Assembly: GCF_002205795.1 (NCBI RefSeq)
Contig: NZ_NIUY01000001.1
Coordinates: forward strand, 310,001 to 374,000
Length of the DNA stretch: 64,000 nucleotides
Direction of reading: 5' to 3'
DNA from: Chryseobacterium sp. VAUSW3
GTDB taxonomy: Bacteria; Bacteroidota; Bacteroidia; Flavobacteriales; Weeksellaceae
Each line of letters begins with the position of its first letter. The first letter of the stretch is position 1. Shown piece by piece: positions 1 to 8,156 of this stretch. Position numbers and translations under genes: made by a program. Under the pieces are notes generated by a model. The model was given only the letters and a program-made list of their open reading frames with translations. It had not been told where the DNA came from and ran no database searches.

Positions 1-1010
1 CGGAAAAAAACTTTCAAACCCTGGGTGAATTCATCATTGATAAACAGGAAGATTTTCAGTATTCAACCGGTGAGTTTTCGCGTCTCCTGAGTGCAATTCG
101 TCTGGCTTCAAAAGTGGTAAACCGCGAGGTGAACAAAGCAGGAATTGCCAACATCATCGGAAAAGCAGGAAACGAAAACGTTCAGGGTGAAGAGCAGCAG
201 AAACTGGATGTACTGGCCAACGAGATTTTCATTGAAGCACTTTCCCAACGGGAAGTAGTGTGCGGAATCGCCTCGGAAGAAAGCGACGATTTTATTGAAA
301 TAAAAGCCAGTGCCAACGCCCATTTAAGTAAATATGTAGTGCTTATCGATCCTTTGGACGGATCTTCAAACATTGATGTAAATGTCTCTGTAGGAACTAT
401 TTTTTCGATTTACAGAAGAGTTACAGAGCCTGGAACACCGGTTACTTTAGAAGATTTCTTACAGAAAGGCGTAAATCAGGCAGCTGCAGGTTATGTAGTT
501 TACGGCTCCTCAACCATGATCGTGTATACGACCGGAAACGGCGTAAACGGTTTTACACTCGACCCCAGTTTAGGTACGTATTACCTTTCCCACCCTTGCA
601 TGAAATTCCCTGAAACAGGAAAAATTTACTCCATCAACGAAGGAAACTATATTAAATTCCCACAAGGCGTTAAAAATTATATCAAATACTGCCAGCTCGA
701 AGAAGGCGACCGACCTTATACCTCGCGTTATATCGGAAGTTTGGTTTCAGATTTTCACCGGAATATGATTAAAGGCGGAATTTACATTTACCCTTCTACC
801 TCACAGTCGCCGAACGGAAAACTGAGATTACTCTACGAATGTAATCCTATGGCATTTCTGGCAGAACAGGCAGGCGGAAAATGCACCGACGGATTCCAGA
901 GAATCCTTGAAATTGAACCTACCGAACTTCACCAGCGGGTTCCGTTCTTCTGCGGAAGTCTGAAAATGGTGGAAAAAGCGGAAGAATTCATGAAAATGGC
1001 TGCGGAATAA
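1..1010 (+). CDS. fbp: Fructose-1,6-bisphosphatase class 1, 5' end cut off
   Basis: Hydrolyses fructose 1,6-bisphosphate to fructose 6-phosphate in gluconeogenesis, in the cytoplasm. The reading frame is open from base 3 and reads [20 protein letters not shown], which is very near the usual N-terminus, so only a few residues are missing before the window. An internal GTG at 114 is not the start. The metal-binding signature of the family is visible as [13 protein letters not shown] (about residues 113-125 of the visible part), preceded by ASEESDD. The end [16 protein letters not shown] followed by the DG and [10 protein letters not shown] segments is the usual C-terminal half of class 1 enzymes. 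Identification is by whole-length family resemblance. The next gene starts 21 bases downstream, so co-transcription is possible. Confidence 0.96.
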   Translation, partial: EKNFQTLGEFIIDKQEDFQYSTGEFSRLLSAIRLASKVVNREVNKAGIANIIGKAGNENVQGEEQQKLDVLANEIFIEALSQREVVCGIASEESDDFIEIKASANAHLSKYVVLIDPLDGSSNIDVNVSVGTIFSIYRRVTEPGTPVTLEDFLQKGVNQAAAGYVVYGSSTMIVYTTGNGVNGFTLDPSLGTYYLSHPCMKFPETGKIYSINEGNYIKFPQGVKNYIKYCQLEEGDRPYTSRYIGSLVSDFHRNMIKGGIYIYPSTSQSPNGKLRLLYECNPMAFLAEQAGGKCTDGFQRILEIEPTELHQRVPFFCGSLKMVEKAEEFMKMAAE

Positions 1011-1031
1011 ATTTATTCTAAAAATAGAACT

Positions 1032-2039
1032 TTGACGGCAACTTACACCCCATACACGCTTCACTTCAAACGTCCGGGCGGCACTTCGCGTGGCGTTCTG
1101 AATACAAAGGAAACTTTTTTGTTGAATATTACTCAAAACGGGAAAACCGGAACTGGCGAATGTGGGCTTTTCCGTGGGTTGAGTTATGATGATGTTCCTG
1201 AATATGAAGAAAAACTCCAGTGGCTCTGCGAAAACATCAATACTGATCATGATTTTCTGAAAGAGGAACTGAAACATTTTCCGTCGATCTGGTTCGGATT
1301 TGAACAGGCGGTTTTAAACCTCGAACATGGGAACGACCTCTATTTCCCGAGCGATTTCACCGCTGGTAAATCATCGATAAAAATCAACGGATTAATCTGG
1401 ATGGGCGATGCGGCTTTCATGGAAGAGCAGATTGAGGAAAAACTGAAAGAAGGTTTCGACTGCCTCAAACTGAAAATCGGTACGGACTGGAATGCGGAGA
1501 AAAGAATCCTTCAGGAACTGAGAAAAAAATTCCCGGCGAATCAACTTGAACTGAGAGTTGACGCGAACGGCGGATTCAGCTTTAATGAAGCCAAAACTGT
1601 TCTGGAGGAACTTTACGAACTGCAGATTCATTCGATTGAGCAGCCCATTAAAGCAGGAAACCGCGAAGAAATGTACCAACTCTGTACAGGCACAAAAACT
1701 CCGATAGCCCTCGACGAAGAATTAATTGGCATTGTAGATTATTCAGAAAAAAAGAAACTTCTGGAAGAAATACGTCCACAATACATCATCCTGAAACCTT
1801 CTTTAATCGGAGGTTTTTCAGGAAGCAACGATTGGATTTCGCTTGCTGAAAGCCTTGGAATCGGCTGGTGGATTACTTCTGCACTGGAAAGCAATATCGG
1901 CCTGAATGCCATCGCACAATATACCTTTACCAAAAACCCTAAAATCCCACAGGGATTGGGAACAGGAGGACTGTTCACCAACAATTTTGAAACCAGACTG
2001 GAGCTTTCCGGCGATCGCCTTTCCATAAAAAAAGTCTGA
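1032..2039 (+). CDS. menC: Enolase-superfamily enzyme, probable o-succinylbenzoate synthase
   Basis: A 335-residue muconate-cycloisomerase-type enolase-superfamily protein, probably the dehydratase making o-succinylbenzoate for menaquinone. The catalytic pattern is present in order: KLKIG (first KxK lysines, about residue 145), RVDANGGF (first metal Asp), IEQP (metal Glu), ALDEEL (metal Asp) and ILKPSLIGGF (second catalytic Lys). The same fold also includes dipeptide epimerases, and the motifs alone do not settle substrate. The start is a TTG at 1032; in-frame stop TAA of fbp lies at 1008 and no ATG or GTG occurs between, so TTG is the best choice. It follows fbp by 21 bases. The stop codon lies inside the stem of a terminator hairpin. 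Confidence 0.75.
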   Translation: MTATYTPYTLHFKRPGGTSRGVLNTKETFLLNITQNGKTGTGECGLFRGLSYDDVPEYEEKLQWLCENINTDHDFLKEELKHFPSIWFGFEQAVLNLEHGNDLYFPSDFTAGKSSIKINGLIWMGDAAFMEEQIEEKLKEGFDCLKLKIGTDWNAEKRILQELRKKFPANQLELRVDANGGFSFNEAKTVLEELYELQIHSIEQPIKAGNREEMYQLCTGTKTPIALDEELIGIVDYSEKKKLLEEIRPQYIILKPSLIGGFSGSNDWISLAESLGIGWWITSALESNIGLNAIAQYTFTKNPKIPQGLGTGGLFTNNFETRLELSGDRLSIKKV

Positions 2040-2057
2040 AATTGCTTTCAGACTTTT
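2032..2057 (+). terminator. Hairpin at the end of the menC-like gene
   Basis: A perfect 10-bp stem (2032-2041 with 2046-2055) with a 4-base TTGC loop, preceded by an A run and followed by TT. The TGA stop codon of the menC-like gene is inside the left arm. Confidence 0.6.
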
Positions 2058-2465
2058 GAAATTTAATCCCCCACAGATTAAATTACGTTTTCTATAAAAA
2101 TGTTTTTTTTCAGATTATGCACCATAAGTGCAAATTTCTTTTTAATCGTTTTCATAGAAGTAAAAAATTAAGTGTTAATGAATGATGTTTTTCGTACAGC
2201 CATTATTGTACCAAAAAACACCTTCGAAAAAATTTTTTTTTTAGATTTCACCGATATTTTTTTAACCTTTATTGTAATTGATTCATCTAAAGCAACTTTC
2301 GGAAAAACATTTTCCAATTTATTGTTTTTATAATACAAACGATGAGAGAAGCAGGAAATTCCGCATCGGGTACAAAATACAGCATAGCATATCGAATTAA
2401 GACCTGTATTCGCAGGCCAAAAGACGGGGTTAATAAAAGTAGTTCCTTTTTTTAGCAATTATCCG
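2058..2465. other. Intergenic, AT-rich, no confident gene
   Basis: About 400 bases between the menC-like terminator and the glnS promoter. It holds a possible 25-codon minus-strand frame (2078-2155) and a 96-codon minus-strand frame (2168-2458) whose translation looks like non-coding sequence. No RNA gene or repeat was recognised. Confidence 0.5.
2078..2155 (-). CDS. Possible 25-residue basic peptide
   Basis: A short minus-strand frame from ATG at 2155 to TAA at 2078 would encode a lysine-rich 25-residue peptide (MKTIKKKFALMVHN then LKKNIFIENVI). No TAnnTTTG box lies just upstream and there is no clear ribosome site. It is listed only because its start, lysine-rich N-terminus and stop are well formed in an otherwise empty region; it may be chance. 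Confidence 0.15.
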   Translation of the reverse strand: MKTIKKKFALMVHNLKKNIFIENVI

Positions 2466-2473
2466 TAAATTTG
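2466..2473 (+). promoter_or_regulatory. TAnnTTTG -7 box for glnS
   Basis: TAAATTTG is an exact match to the Bacteroidetes -7 consensus, 20 bases before the glnS ATG, with a T-rich stretch upstream. Confidence 0.65.
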
Positions 2474-2493
2474 CGTTCTACAAAGAATAGACA

Positions 2494-4167
2494 ATGGAAG
2501 AAGAAAAAAAATCACTCAATTTTATTGAGCAAATTATAGAAGACGATTTAGCGAACGGGTTCCCGAAGGACAAACTTCGCTTCCGTTTCCCGCCGGAACC
2601 CAACGGCTACCTGCATATTGGCCACACAAAAGCCATCTGCATTAATTTCGGTTTGGGCGAAAAATACGGTGCACCTGTAAATCTTCGTTTTGATGATACC
2701 AATCCGGAAAAAGAAGAGCAGGAATTCGTTGATTCCATTAAAGCAGATATCGACTGGTTGGGCTTCAAATATGACAAGGAGCTTTACGCTTCAGATTATT
2801 TTGAAACGCTTTATGAATGGGCAGTTCAAATGATTAAAGATGGGAAAGCCTATGTTGATGAGCAGTCGTCAGAGGAAATTACCGCCCAAAGAAAAAATCC
2901 ATTTGAAGACGGAATCGATTCTCCTTTCAGAAACCGACCTGTAGAGGAAAGTCTTGAACTTTTCGAGAAAATGAAAAACGGCGAGTTCGAAGAAGGATCT
3001 ATGTCACTGCGTGCAAAAATCGACATGAAATCACCGAACATGAACATGCGTGATCCGGTGATGTACAGAATTTTGAAAAGACCGCACCATAGAACCGGCG
3101 AAAAGTGGAAAATCTATCCAATGTACGACTGGGCTCACGGCGAATCCGATTATATCGAACAGATTTCTCACTCTTTATGTTCGCTCGAATTCGAAAACCA
3201 TCGTCCGCTTTACGACTGGTATCTGGATCAGGTTTATGACAAAAATCGGGTAAGAAACAAACAGCGCGAATTCGCAAGAATGAATGTTTCTTACATGATT
3301 ACCTCCAAAAGAAAATTACAGCGCTTGGTTGCAGAAAAAGTGGTTACCGGCTGGGACGATCCAAGAATGCCGACCATTTCAGGGATGCGCAGATTAGGTT
3401 ATACGCCCAAAGCCATCAAAAACTTTATTGAAAGAGTAGGTGTTGCCAAAAGAGAGAATTTAATCGACATTCAGCTGCTGGAATTTTTCGTGAGAGAAGA
3501 TTTAAATAAAATTTCAACACGCGTAATGGCCGTAGTAGATCCGGTAAAACTGGTGATTGAGAATTATCCGCAAGATGCTGAAGAATGGCTGGAAACAGAA
3601 AACAATCCTGAAGACGAGAACGCTGGTACCAGAGAAATACCTTTTTCCAGAGAACTCTATATTGAAAGAGAAGATTTCAAGGAAGAAGCGGGAAATAAAT
3701 TTTTCCGTCTGAAACTGGGCGGCGAAGTACGACTGAAATCTGCTTATATCATCAAAGCTGAACGTGTTGAAAAAGATGAAAACGGAGAAATAACCACCAT
3801 TTATGCGACTTACGATCCGAAAAGTAAGTCCGGAAGCGGAACCGAGGAAAGTCTAAGGAAGGTGAAAGGAACGTTACACTGGGTTTCAGCAAAACATGCT
3901 TTGCCGGTGGAAGTGAGAATTTACGACAGACTTTTCACTACCCCGCAGCCAGATGCTGAAAAAGAAACAGATTTCATGGATTTCATCAATCCTGAAAGCT
4001 TGAAAACCGTTCACGGATTTGCAGAACCTAGTCTGCAGAATGCTGAAATCGGCCAGCCTTATCAGTTCCAGAGAATCGGATATTTTACAAAAGACAGAGA
4101 TTCCACACCGGAAAAACTGGTTTTTAACCGAACTGTAACCCTGAAAGACGGCTATAAACCGGAATAA
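2494..4167 (+). CDS. glnS: Glutaminyl-tRNA synthetase
   Basis: Class I aminoacyl-tRNA synthetase of 557 residues that charges tRNA-Gln with glutamine. The HIGH motif is at residues 41-44 inside PPEPNGYLHIGHTKAI, and the KMSKS-equivalent is MITSKRK at about residue 269. The DDTNPEKE and YPMYDWAHGESDYIE segments are characteristic of the GlnRS/GluRS group, with the latter favouring GlnRS. The C-terminal anticodon-binding beta-barrels are present and length is usual for bacterial GlnRS. The start ATG at 2494 follows an exact -7 box by 20 bases. The gene is flanked by terminators on both sides and therefore looks monocistronic. Confidence 0.97.
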   Translation: MEEEKKSLNFIEQIIEDDLANGFPKDKLRFRFPPEPNGYLHIGHTKAICINFGLGEKYGAPVNLRFDDTNPEKEEQEFVDSIKADIDWLGFKYDKELYASDYFETLYEWAVQMIKDGKAYVDEQSSEEITAQRKNPFEDGIDSPFRNRPVEESLELFEKMKNGEFEEGSMSLRAKIDMKSPNMNMRDPVMYRILKRPHHRTGEKWKIYPMYDWAHGESDYIEQISHSLCSLEFENHRPLYDWYLDQVYDKNRVRNKQREFARMNVSYMITSKRKLQRLVAEKVVTGWDDPRMPTISGMRRLGYTPKAIKNFIERVGVAKRENLIDIQLLEFFVREDLNKISTRVMAVVDPVKLVIENYPQDAEEWLETENNPEDENAGTREIPFSRELYIEREDFKEEAGNKFFRLKLGGEVRLKSAYIIKAERVEKDENGEITTIYATYDPKSKSGSGTEESLRKVKGTLHWVSAKHALPVEVRIYDRLFTTPQPDAEKETDFMDFINPESLKTVHGFAEPSLQNAEIGQPYQFQRIGYFTKDRDSTPEKLVFNRTVTLKDGYKPE

Positions 4168-4172
4168 TTGAT

Positions 4173-4202
4173 AAAAACCCCTTCTTCACCGGAGGGGTTT
4201 TT
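4173..4202 (+). terminator. Rho-independent terminator after glnS
   Basis: Stem AAAAACCCCT (4173-4182) pairs with AGGGGTTTTT (4193-4202), 10-base loop, starting 6 bases after the glnS stop. Confidence 0.85.
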
Positions 4203-4275
4203 ATATTTCAGAATATCAGTAAAAGTTTTTTCCCGTTATATATTATATTTATATTCGCATCACATTTTTAATTTC

Positions 4276-5448
4276 ATGAAAAAATTATTTTCTCTACTTA
4301 TAGTATTTATTTCTCTGTCCGTATTTTCTCAGGAAAGCATAAATTTCGAAAAAGGCACATTCAAAGAAATTCTGGCAAAAGCAAAAAAAGAAAAAAAGCT
4401 TGTATTTATGGACGCTTTTGCGGTTTGGTGCGGTCCGTGTAAGTTAATGGAAAAGAATATTTTTCCCTTACAGGCGGTAAAGGAATATTATAACGCTAAC
4501 TTTATCAATGCCCGGTTCGATATGGAAAAAGGTGAAGGACGCGAAATTGCAGCAAAATACGGAGTCCGGTCCTACCCTTCATTCCTTTTTATGAATGGTG
4601 ATGGTGAAGTGGTGATGAACAGTTACGGTTACATGGGTGAACAAGCCTTTCTTGCGATGGCCAAGGAGGCCAATAATCCAAAATTCCGCACCGCATCCAA
4701 TAAAGAACTTTTCGAAAAAGGCGAATCCGATCCGGAATTTTTACTCAATATGATGAGGCTTTATGCAGACAGCGATTATGAACTGGCAAAAAAAGTTTCC
4801 GAAAGATACTTCAATGTAAAGAAAAATGAATCTTTTACTAAAGACGAAGTTGGGCTTCTTCTCTATTTCACCAAATCGACAACTGATCCAAATTATCAGA
4901 TTTTCACAGCAAAAAAGAATGAAATTGCAGCACTGATGTCTGAAGAGATCTATAACCAGTTCGATACAAATATTAAAATTTCTAAAGTATTGGAAAATTC
5001 GCTGGACCAGAAAACGGGAATCATCAATGACGATTATTTCTACAAAAACGCAATCCCACTGGTTGGAAAAGACGAAGCAGAAACCGCATTGAACCGGATG
5101 AAAGTGATTCTTTATCCCAACTTGGGAAACTTTACAGAATATGAAAAAGCTGCTTTGAAATACTACAGTAATGCCGATAATTTTGATCCTGAAGAATTGC
5201 TGAAAGCAGCCTGGATCTTCAGCGAACACGTGTCGAATCCCACTTCCCTGAAAAAAGCTGAAGAATGGGCGGAAAAATCGGTAATGCGGTCTGAAAACCC
5301 TGAGAATACCTACATTTTGGCAAAACTTTATTCCAAAACAGGCAAGAAAGACAATGCGAAATCCTACGCCGAGATTTCAAAAAAGTTAGCTGAAAGCCAG
5401 GGAAAAGACGCCACACTAGCTGATAAATTATTACAAAATTTAAAATAA
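4276..5448 (+). CDS. Secreted thioredoxin-fold protein with helical C-terminus
   Basis: A 390-residue exported protein. The N-terminus MKKLFSLLIVFISLSVFSQ is a signal peptide, followed by a thioredoxin fold (about 25-130) with the redox motif WCGPC at 51-55 and the cis-proline segment VRSYPSF at about 97-103. The remaining 260 residues are helix-rich, with possible TPR-like repeats near the end (EEWAEKSV, TYILAKLYSKTGK, NAKSYAEISKK). It probably acts as a thiol-disulfide oxidoreductase in the periplasm; its partner is unknown. The frame is open upstream to 4168, but that stretch spans the glnS terminator, so ATG 4276 is chosen. A DUF3575-type gene starts 8 bases after its stop, so the two are probably co-transcribed. 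Confidence 0.85.
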   Translation: MKKLFSLLIVFISLSVFSQESINFEKGTFKEILAKAKKEKKLVFMDAFAVWCGPCKLMEKNIFPLQAVKEYYNANFINARFDMEKGEGREIAAKYGVRSYPSFLFMNGDGEVVMNSYGYMGEQAFLAMAKEANNPKFRTASNKELFEKGESDPEFLLNMMRLYADSDYELAKKVSERYFNVKKNESFTKDEVGLLLYFTKSTTDPNYQIFTAKKNEIAALMSEEIYNQFDTNIKISKVLENSLDQKTGIINDDYFYKNAIPLVGKDEAETALNRMKVILYPNLGNFTEYEKAALKYYSNADNFDPEELLKAAWIFSEHVSNPTSLKKAEEWAEKSVMRSENPENTYILAKLYSKTGKKDNAKSYAEISKKLAESQGKDATLADKLLQNLK

Positions 5449-5456
5449 GCGTTGCT

Positions 5457-6083
5457 TTGAAAAAACTTTTACTTCTTTTTGCCTTTGCAGCTTTTTCTTT
5501 CAGCAATGCACAGCAGGCGGATACGCTCCAAAAAAAACTTTACGTTAAAGCTAATGCCCTCTTTTTGCCGGTGGGTGTATTAAACGCAGGACTCGAATAC
5601 CAGTTAAATAACAAGATGACCGTTCAGGGCGACATATTTGTCTCACCCTGGAAATCTTTCGCGGGTAAATATGCTCAGGTTTATATGGCCGGCCTGGATG
5701 GACGGTATTATTTTAAAGAAGCTTTTAAGCACTGGTACGTGGGAGGCAACTTTTCGTTTGCGCGGTATAAAATGCAGAAATGGAATTACTGGAAGGATCT
5801 TCCCTCACAGTATTCACCGGAATCACCGATTTACAATCTGTCTGATCTCTATCAGGATGGCTTTTCTTTTTTTTTCGGCGCAGTTGTAGGATACCAGTTT
5901 AAACTGAATGAAAACTGGAATATGGATCTCTATCTCGGTGGCGGAACAGCACAAAGCTATTATAAAGGATTTCATAAAAAATTGGGAGTCCGCTATGATA
6001 CAAACCCCGACCGCATTTACAACCAAAGCGGCGAATGGATTCCCTATCGCGGTGGAATAATGATCTCTTATCAACTCAAATAA
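5457..6083 (+). CDS. DUF3575-like outer-membrane beta-barrel protein
   Basis: A 208-residue exported protein. The N-terminus KKLLLLFAFAAFSFSNAQQ is a signal peptide ending in the A-x-A-like NAQ pattern frequent in this group. The rest has alternating hydrophobic/polar strands with aromatic residues at strand ends (LYVKANALFLPVGVLNAGLEY, then WYVGGNFSFARYK, FFFGAVVGYQF, and a final GGIMISYQLK), the pattern of a small outer-membrane barrel, and resembles DUF3575 proteins. The start is TTG at 5457; no ATG is available before the signal peptide. It overlaps the next gene by one base and follows the thioredoxin gene by 8 bases. Confidence 0.75.
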   Translation: MKKLLLLFAFAAFSFSNAQQADTLQKKLYVKANALFLPVGVLNAGLEYQLNNKMTVQGDIFVSPWKSFAGKYAQVYMAGLDGRYYFKEAFKHWYVGGNFSFARYKMQKWNYWKDLPSQYSPESPIYNLSDLYQDGFSFFFGAVVGYQFKLNENWNMDLYLGGGTAQSYYKGFHKKLGVRYDTNPDRIYNQSGEWIPYRGGIMISYQLK

Positions 6084-6286
6084 TGGATATAAAAAGTAAA
6101 AAATTCATGGTGGTTGCCGTAATCACCTTTCTGATTCTCTTTTTGATGAATTATATCGGAAACGACATGCCCGACAGACTCGAACGCGCACTGATGACCG
6201 CTGTGGCTGGCGTGGTAGGGCTCACCATTGGGATGTGGTTTGTTCATAAAAACTCCAAGGACGACACCCATCACGATTTTGATTAA
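6083..6286 (+). CDS. Small two-helix membrane protein
   Basis: A 67-residue protein of unknown function. It has two hydrophobic segments, FMVVAVITFLILFLMNYI and MTAVAGVVGLTIGMWFV, and an acidic His-rich tail (KDDTHHDFD). ATG at 6083 overlaps the TAA of the upstream barrel gene (TAATG), which implies translational coupling; a longer frame from 6035 lies inside that gene and is not used. I do not recognise a family. It is followed by a clear terminator, so it is the last gene of a three-gene unit with the thioredoxin-fold and DUF3575-like genes. Confidence 0.7.
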   Translation: MDIKSKKFMVVAVITFLILFLMNYIGNDMPDRLERALMTAVAGVVGLTIGMWFVHKNSKDDTHHDFD

Positions 6287-6303
6287 AAATTTCAGCATGC
6301 AGA

Positions 6304-6329
6304 CAGATCAGGAAGATCTGTTTTTTTTT
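6304..6329 (+). terminator. Rho-independent terminator
   Basis: CAGATC (6304-6309) pairs with GATCTG (6315-6320), loop AGGAA, followed by nine T. Confidence 0.8.
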
Positions 6330-6369
6330 GTTCTAAGCAATCATGTTTCCTTCTTCCATTCAAAAAAAT

Positions 6370-6377
6370 TATCTTTG
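6370..6377 (+). promoter_or_regulatory. TAnnTTTG -7 box for dusB
   Basis: TATCTTTG is an exact -7 consensus match only 5 bases before the dusB ATG at 6382, so the transcript would start at or next to the start codon. Confidence 0.65.
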
Positions 6378-6381
6378 CACC

Positions 6382-7374
6382 ATGATAAAAATCGGGAATA
6401 TTGAACTTCCGGACTTCCCTCTTCTGCTCGCTCCGATGGAAGATGTTTCGGATCCGCCCTTTCGCAGGCTTTGCAAAATGCACGGTGCAGACATGATGTA
6501 TTCGGAATTTATTTCTTCTGAAGGCCTTATTCGTGACGCCATGAAAAGCAAAAAGAAACTGGATATTTTCGACTACGAAAGACCGGTGGGAATCCAGATT
6601 TTTGGTGGCGACGAAGAAGCGATGGCGCTTTCCGCAAAGATTGTAGAAGCCGTAAATCCGGATCTGGTAGACATCAATTTCGGCTGCCCCGTAAAAAAAG
6701 TGGTCTGTAAAGGAGCCGGTGCCGGTGTTTTAAAAGATATCGACCTGATGATCCGGCTTACAAAAGCGGTGGTAAATTCCACCCATCTGCCTGTTACCGT
6801 AAAAACCCGTTTGGGCTGGGACACCGAGACCATCAATATTATGGAGGTTGCAGAACGCCTGCAGGATGTCGGCATCAAAGCATTAACCATACACGCCAGA
6901 ACACGTTCGCAGATGTATAAAGGCGAAGCCGATTGGGATTATATTTCGAAAGTGAAAAACAATCCGAATATTGAAATCCCTATTTTCGGGAACGGCGATG
7001 TAGATTCTCCCGAAAAGGCTTTAGAATACAGAGAGAAATACGATTGCGACGGCATTATGATTGGCCGAGGTGCCATCGGCTATCCCTGGATTTTCAATGA
7101 GATTAAACATTTCTTTGAAACAGGTGAAAAATTACCGGAACCTACCATCACCGAAAGGCTTCAGGCGGTTCGCCAACACGCGGAATGGAGCATGGAGTGG
7201 AAAGGTGAACGCCTTGGTTTAATTGAAATGCGCCAGCATTACAGCAACTACTTCCGTGGAATTCCCCATTTTAAAGATTTCCGCAGAAAGTTCCTGGAGG
7301 TGTTTACGCTGGAGGAAATGGATGAAGTCATTGCAGAAGCAGCAGATTTCTACACACAAAACTCATTTGTATAA
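6382..7374 (+). CDS. dusB: tRNA-dihydrouridine synthase
   Basis: A 330-residue FMN enzyme that reduces uridines to dihydrouridine in the tRNA D-loop. The family landmarks are LAPMEDVSDPPFR (17-29), INFGCPVKKVVCKGAGAGVL with the catalytic cysteine at about 109, KTRLGW, LTIHARTRSQMYKG, and the phosphate-binding GNGDV and GIMIGRGAIGYPWIF. The longer frame from 6343 would begin upstream of the promoter box, so ATG 6382 is preferred. A lipoprotein gene begins directly after its stop codon. Confidence 0.95.
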   Translation: MIKIGNIELPDFPLLLAPMEDVSDPPFRRLCKMHGADMMYSEFISSEGLIRDAMKSKKKLDIFDYERPVGIQIFGGDEEAMALSAKIVEAVNPDLVDINFGCPVKKVVCKGAGAGVLKDIDLMIRLTKAVVNSTHLPVTVKTRLGWDTETINIMEVAERLQDVGIKALTIHARTRSQMYKGEADWDYISKVKNNPNIEIPIFGNGDVDSPEKALEYREKYDCDGIMIGRGAIGYPWIFNEIKHFFETGEKLPEPTITERLQAVRQHAEWSMEWKGERLGLIEMRQHYSNYFRGIPHFKDFRRKFLEVFTLEEMDEVIAEAADFYTQNSFV

Positions 7375-7968
7375 ATGAAATTGTGGCTTTCAATTCTATC
7401 ACTTTTATTCATTTTGGGTTGTAAGAATTCGGAAGAAATTGAGAGGTATGAGATTTTCAATACGGTGCTCAAAAATAAAGTTTCTACTTATGGAATAATG
7501 GCCAATTATCTACCTTACGACAGGCATTATTCCGAAAATGAACGTAAGAAAATCGCAGAAAAGATCATAGACAGTCTTACCAAATCAAAGTCGCTAACCT
7601 ATTTTTTAGATCATAAATTATCAATTCTGGACACCTTGAATCCAGCTGATGAATTTTTCGTAAAGCGTCCTATTTTAGTTGAATATAGACCAACTTATTC
7701 TAAAAATAAAATCGATTTTTCCAAAATAAAAAATTTGGAAATTGCACGACGATTAGAAGACCCCACAGAAATTGATGAAAATGAAAAGAAACCAACGTAC
7801 CTTGGTTCTTATGATTTATCAGAACCTGTATTTATATCAAAAGAGAAAGTTATAATCAGATATCAACATTATTGTGGGTCAAAGTGTGGGTTAGGTCTTT
7901 TGCTCTATCTCAAAAAAGTAAATGGCGAGTGGAAAATCGTAGAAGAAAAAATGATCTGGATTTCCTGA
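7375..7968 (+). CDS. Hypothetical lipoprotein
   Basis: A 197-residue predicted lipoprotein. MKLWLSILSLLFILGC gives a lipobox (ILGC) with the lipidated cysteine at residue 16, followed by KNSEE. The body is mostly charged and helical; the last part (IIRYQHYCGSKCGLGLLLYL, then VNGEWKIVEEKMIWIS) contains a CGSKCG pair and a W-K-I-V-E ending like that of small secreted Flavobacteriia proteins. No domain is recognised. The ATG follows the dusB stop with no gap, so it is probably co-transcribed with dusB. Its base composition appears more AT-rich than dusB. Confidence 0.75.
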   Translation: MKLWLSILSLLFILGCKNSEEIERYEIFNTVLKNKVSTYGIMANYLPYDRHYSENERKKIAEKIIDSLTKSKSLTYFLDHKLSILDTLNPADEFFVKRPILVEYRPTYSKNKIDFSKIKNLEIARRLEDPTEIDENEKKPTYLGSYDLSEPVFISKEKVIIRYQHYCGSKCGLGLLLYLKKVNGEWKIVEEKMIWIS

Positions 7969-7993
7969 CAACCGTCTGTAATTAAAACCAATT

Positions 7994-8092
7994 CCCTAGC
8001 CCTGATGGTAGCGGCATCCTTTTTTGTGCGGATTCGGCACAGGAAGCGGCAGCACAAAAAAGATACAGCGGACAGCAGGTTCCCGGCTCCTG
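7994..8092. repeat. REP-like palindromic intergenic element
   Basis: About 100 bases with an inner perfect 11-bp inverted repeat (CTTTTTTGTGC at 8019-8029, GCACAAAAAAG at 8052-8062) flanked by GC-rich arms (CCTGATGGTAGCGGCATC on the left, GATACAGCGGACAGCAGG on the right). Its GC-rich look differs from the surrounding AT-rich spacer. From memory it resembles a dispersed intergenic repeat found many times in Chryseobacterium genomes; this cannot be confirmed here because only one copy is in the window. Confidence 0.6.
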
Positions 8093-8156
8093 AAAATTCA
8101 TGATAATTTACGTAACTTTCAACGTCTTTTGAAGACTAATACTTAAAATTATTTGG

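Noticed and set aside
828-1277. 149-codon minus-strand frame across fbp and the menC-like gene
   Set aside because: Antisense shadow of two confidently identified genes.
2168-2458. 96-codon minus-strand frame between menC-like gene and glnS
   Set aside because: Translation is unlike a real protein (mixed low-complexity, no family), and it sits in AT-rich spacer next to the glnS promoter.
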